Shown here one piece after another: positions 60,008-64,000 of a stretch of 64,000 bases of DNA; positions within the stretch are counted from its first letter, which is position 1, and the number at the start of each line of letters is the position of its first letter. A model generated the notes under the pieces. It saw only the letters and a list, made by a program, of their open reading frames with translations, searched no databases and was not told the origin of the DNA. The stretch comes from Xylogone sp. PMI_703 (taxonomy: Eukaryota; Ascomycota; Leotiomycetes), in contig JAJTUQ010000002.1 in the NCBI GenBank assembly GCA_021399445.1, positions 620,001-684,000 of the forward strand. The letters are read 5' to 3'. The position numbers and the translations under genes are program-made.

Positions 60008-61292
60008 GACCTGGACGCATCACAGATTAATGTGACACGGTCTACAAGCCTCAGATCAGTTCCAGAGCCAAACTCTCCTGAAGTATGGAGCTCAAGACAT
60101 TGCACAGACCATATGGCCTGCATAGCTTGGACCGAACACGAAGGATGGCATACCCCTGAGATCAAACCCTATGGCCCCCTGACGATAATGCCAACTGCTT
60201 CATGTCTCCATTATGCTACGCAATGCTTCGAAGGCATGAAGGTGTACCGAGGCTATGATGGCAAGCTAAGACTATTCCGACCTGACAGAAACTGCAACAG
60301 GCTGTTGATGAGCTCATTGAGAGTTGCTCTACCACCATTTAACCCCCAGGAACTCGAGAAAATCCTTAAGAAGTTGCTTTCTATTGATGGCCCGCGTAAT
60401 TCTTCCTTACCTCATATCACTATCTCCTGCTATGCTAACTTGACCAGGCTGGTTACCGAAATCACAGCCAGGGACATTCTTGTATGTCCGACCCGCAATG
60501 ATTGGAAATGGGGAACAATTAGGAGTCACTGCACCGCAAGAAGTACTCATGTTTGTCATCATTGTTCCTTGGCCAGATTTCTCCCTATCACCTCCAGGAA
60601 CTGAACCTAAGCCCCCAGGACTTAAGCTTCTAGCTTCTAAGAATGACACCCGTGCGTGGCCAGGTGGATTTGGTTATGCGAAAGTAGGTGCTAATTATGG
60701 CCCGGCATTTGTGTCTCACATGGATGGAAGGAAACGGGGATATGATCAGATATTGTGGCTGTTCGGTCCAGATTTTCAGGTCACCGAGGCCGGTGCTAGT
60801 AATTTCTTTGTTGTTTGGAAGACGACAGAAGGCAAGTTACAACTGATCACAGCACCAATTGACGATAAGATCATCTTGGAAGGCGTTACTCGGCAAAGTG
60901 TTCTGGATCTTGCGAGGGAGAGGCTGGCAGAAGGCTCGAAAGCCTTAGTTGGTGACATCAAGGCAGTCGAAGTTGTAGAGAGGACATATACTATGCAAGA
61001 CCTCATAACCGTTCAAAAAGAAGGACGATTGGTCGAGGCATTTGTTTCCGGCACTGCTGTAAGGCTTATCCAATTCAACTCCTTGGTCGAAGTATGGAGT
61101 CACTGACAAAAGCCGTATTAGTACTTCATTGCACCAGTCTCAGCCATTAATTTCAAAGATGAGGAATATGTTATCCCCATGGCAAACGGGGAGAGTGGAC
61201 ACTATGCAGAGCTGCTTAAGAAGTGGTTGAAAGACATTATGTATGGGCGAGAAGACCATGCCTGGGGAGTTGTCATTGAAGAAGAGGAATAG
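60008..61292 (+). CDS. Branched-chain amino-acid aminotransferase (PLP class IV), 5' end unresolved
   Basis: Three coding blocks (about 60008-60395, 60448-61058, 61122-61292) join in frame. The first begins in-frame with LDASQINVT, which matches the N-terminal segment of fungal BCATs, but the frame has no ATG back to a stop at 59987. The start therefore lies in an upstream exon; ATGA at 59940 before a GTATAT donor is one candidate. Motifs: CLHYATQCFEGMKVYRG, LRLFRPDRNCNRL, the PLP lysine in GFGYAKVGANYGP, TEAGASNFFVVW and DGVTRQSVLDLARERL-like EGVTRQSVLDL. It swaps amino groups between Leu/Ile/Val and 2-oxoglutarate. No clear mitochondrial presequence is visible. An apparent frameshift at 60396-60447 is a 52-nt intron. 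Confidence 0.85.
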
Positions 61293-61759
61293 AATAGAGT
61301 CTAGAAATTTCAGCCAGAAATTTGACCTAAGACTACTGACATAGACGTATAGATAGGATCAACTCACAAGCTAAAGAATTTCCTGTAGCTGCAGTACCCA
61401 GGAGGGTGATTGAAGACCTGACTCGCTCAGCGTCCCTCTTCCAATTGGCAGAGACCTCGGAATCCACGTGGGTCTGCGTGGTAGGTGAATAAGCACTGTA
61501 ATAATCAGAGAGTTAGGGTCTTTCAGTGGCTGGACGGTCCCTAGTTTAGCCACACTTAGGGCTCCACACTCCACTTGTTCCTGTGGCGGCGCTCCCTGTT
61601 GGCGCCGTGGACTAGGCCCGAAACCCCACCAGGTTCCCTGAGCTATAATGTTGACAGCAAAGGCATTCTTTTTTGACCGCCAACTCAATCTTCTTGTAAA
61701 GTTTGACCAGCTCTCTATTCCTCCTTATACCACAACGCCGAAAAGTAAAGTCTGTCAAC
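61293..61759. other. Intergenic, 467 bases
   Basis: Terminator region of the aminotransferase and promoter of SEC53, both on the plus strand. A GGCGCC-rich patch lies at about 61585-61612. No gene is supported. Confidence 0.45.
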
Positions 61760-62737
61760 ATGTCTGCAACGGTGGCTTCATACCCCCCGCTCAATGAGCG
61801 TCCAATGAAGAACACAATCTTCCTCTTCGATGTCGACAACACCCTCACTCTTGCCCGCCGGGTAGCTACCCCTCTCCCCTTTTCTCTTGAGGAACAAATC
61901 TGCAACATGGTCTTTAAACCCCTCAACTAATCACAATCTTGCTTGCTTCTAGCCCGCTACCCCAGAAGTGATCGAGTTGCTTTACAAGCTCCGCCAGCAA
62001 GTAGCAATCGGCTACGTAGGAGGCTCCGACCTAACCAAGCAGCAAGAGCAACTTGGCACGGCTGAGCGAAGCGTAATTGACATGTTCGACTTTGCCTTCC
62101 CTGAGAACGGGTTGACTGCATTCAAATTGGGACAGCCACTTCCCTCGACCTCGTTCATCAAGTGGCTCGGCGAGGAGAAGTACCAGGAGCTGGTTGACTT
62201 CATCCTGCATTACGTGGCGGACCTAAAGATCCCGATTAAAAGGGGGACGTTCGTGGAGTTCCGGAACGGAATGATCAATGTTAGTCCTATTGGCAGAAAT
62301 GCATCTGTCCAGGAGAGGAATGATTACCAGACATATGATCTGGAGCATGGGATCCGAGAGAAATTTGTGACAGTGTTGAGGGAGAAGTTTAAGGACTTGG
62401 GCCTGACGTGAGTCTTATCTACGTCTTTCAATCTCTGTTCTCAAGAAAAAATTGGGCTATGAAGCGGCTAACGACGGGTTATAGTTACTCAATTGGCGGC
62501 CAAATTTCCTTCGACGTCTTCCCCACAGGCTGGGATAAAACTTACTGCTTGAAGCACCTAGAGGAGGAGGCAGCAAAGCCAGGTGGTATCAACTACACAA
62601 CGATACATTTCTTTGGAGATAAGACAGAACAGGGAGGCAATGACTATGAAATTTACAGCGATCCAAGAACGATCGGCCATTCTGTTAAGAATCCCGATGA
62701 TACTGTTGAGCAACTGAAGAAATTGTTCAAACTATAA
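61760..62737 (+). CDS. SEC53: Phosphomannomutase (SEC53/PMM)
   Basis: Exons 61760-61861, 61953-62407 and 62485-62737 give 269 residues. The HAD-type motif [10 protein letters not shown] places the nucleophile Asp24 and Asp26. [60 protein letters not shown] and [17 protein letters not shown] follow the yeast Sec53/human PMM2 order. The enzyme converts mannose-6-phosphate to mannose-1-phosphate, supplying GDP-mannose for N- and O-glycosylation and GPI anchors in the cytosol. It therefore feeds the same glycan pathway that MNS1 trims. Length is a little above the 254 of yeast because of the N-terminus. Confidence 0.94.
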
Positions 62738-62942
62738 GCTTAATCAAACGCTTTCAAGTTATGAGGATTATGTCTTGAGTCATGCGGCATGCGGCACTCT
62801 GCTGGTTCAGTAGCGTCATGAGCGGGGTTCTAATTTAACATCCTTTATCTTTAGAAAAGACTTAAATAAAACTGGATAAATGCTACGCTACCCCAATGAA
62901 CTCCTTAGATCAAAACCAGATCCTTCTAAAAATATAACTAGC

Positions 62943-64000
62943 TTATCGCCCAAACTCGAGGCTTGGAATAATGACAGGGCCATACTTCGTAGGGGAGCTG
63001 AATCCACCATCTCCTTGGACTACAAAATCCACCGCTAAACTAAGTTTCGCCAAGCCCTGCTGTCCACTGTGCACACTGCCTGCATAGGCTGTTCCTGGAA
63101 TAGCCTCAGGGTCGTATGCTACAAAGGCAACATAGTTCCGTCGACCCATTAGCTTCTTCATTTCTCTGGCGCTGCCGTTTGCATCTGTCTGGAAGATTTC
63201 CATCATGTCTTCCTTGGTATCTGAGACTTGGTTTGTTGTTCTCTGGCCATTTTGGGGCACGTAGAGCGGTTTGTTGTTATGCAGCATCTTCAAAACGTAA
63301 GATGGTGGTGGGGCGGCAACAATTGCAGAAGCTATGACTTGATACATTGTCTTGTGATCACCTGGGTGGCTTGGATCATGAACTAATCCAGCACCGCAAC
63401 AGTTGACATCTAGATATAACATTTAGTAAATCCACAGCAAGAAGTGAGGACGAGACATTCTTACCTCCAGAAAGGAAAGTCATTCTGATTCCCTTTTGAT
63501 GTGCTATACCTTGTAGAGTCCTAATCAGGTATGTTCGCTCTAGATCTTTGGATTCGTGCGTCCACATATCTCGGAGCTCATCAGCGATATCAATGTCGCC
63601 GAATGTGTTCAGCACATTGCCCATTAAACCGGATTTACCGACTGCCTTCTTGACCTGTGAAAATCCTTGCTGTACTACTTCCTTGCCGCCTACTACACCT
63701 GCTACTGAACTAGTAACTTTACCAAGCAAGTTGTATGTTCCGGTCACGGCCTTTTTACCGGTTGTAATAGTGTGAGCAATGCTCTCGACTGCCTCTAACC
63801 TAGGGTACACGATTGGTACTGATATCATCCAAATACAATGCTGGACGCTAGGTGGCAACAATGCTACTTTGGGGAATATTCCTTGGTAAGTTGGACCGGC
63901 CAAAACCTGTCGCTGATTGCGTTCTGATCGACAGTCTGGACCGACTACAACGACTGCCGGTCCAAGATATTTGACGAAATGCCAACCAGAACCGGTAATG
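62943..64000 (-). CDS. PhoD-like phosphatase domain protein, C-terminal part (runs off the window)
   Basis: Two exon parts are visible: 64000-63465 and 63409-62943, with the stop at 62943. The frame is open to the window edge, so the N-terminal half is missing. The joined sequence includes HFVKYLGPAVVVVGPDCRSE, YQGIFPKVALLPPSVQHC, ERTYLIRTLQGIAHQKG, RMTFLSGDVNCCGAGLVH and SAIVAAPPPSYVLKMLHNN. This order matches the fungal PhoD-like family of large metallo-phosphoesterase-related proteins. Relatives are of unknown physiological role; several lie at membranes. The LSGDVNC block is the expected metal-binding region. The part in the window is about 334 residues. Confidence 0.8.

Noticed and set aside
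60393..60500. Apparent frameshift in the aminotransferase
   Set aside because: A 52-nt intron (60396-60447) with GT, GCTAAC branch and CCAG restores a perfect family frame reading GPR then WLPKSQPG.

Overview
The window is nuclear DNA from a filamentous ascomycete (Pezizomycotina). Most genes have short introns (about 45-120 nt) with GT..AG ends and CTAAC-type branch sites. The gene content is typical of the group: a CFEM-GPI protein, Zn2Cys6 regulators, fungal inner-kinetochore and SWR1 subunits, and NUP159 with FG repeats. The protein sequences resemble Leotiomycetes/Helotiales, but that placement is an inference and was not computed. No rRNA, tRNA, CRISPR array, plasmid or virus was recognised, and no intact transposon.

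Region 0-23 kb is gene-dense and mostly housekeeping. In order it holds a small mitochondrial membrane protein, a VPS71-type HIT finger, an S33 peptidase, a KEL3-type Kelch protein, a tandem dimeric alpha/beta-barrel protein, a triple-KH RNA-binding protein, a CENP-K-like kinetochore protein, nucleoporin NUP159, proteasome beta-2 (PUP1), a Zn2Cys6 regulator and the Hsp40 YDJ1. Several genes are divergent pairs sharing promoters under 1 kb.

Region 23-48 kb is looser and mixes accessory and conserved genes. It holds a regulator-like gene whose 3' end looks broken, a histidine-phosphatase-like membrane protein without the expected HD motif, an amino-acid permease, the alpha-1,2-mannosidase MNS1, ATG10, a U1A/U2B''-type spliceosomal protein, ARPC1, an MFS transporter and a CFEM surface protein.

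Region 47.5-57.7 kb is about 10 kb with only one convincing gene, a 52-residue cysteine-containing protein with its own TATA box and a 5'-UTR intron. The desert does not look AT-rich as RIP-mutated repeats do, and it carries recurrent GTAC-rich tandem motifs. It is the least explained part of the window.

Region 57.7-64 kb holds a divergent pair, an alcohol-acetyltransferase-like enzyme and a branched-chain aminotransferase. These could act at the two ends of a leucine/valine to acetate-ester route. They are followed by phosphomannomutase (SEC53) and the C-terminal part of a PhoD-like phosphatase running off the window.

Exon coordinates were worked out by hand from reading frames, splice consensus and recalled protein families. 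Expect errors of a base or two at some junctions.
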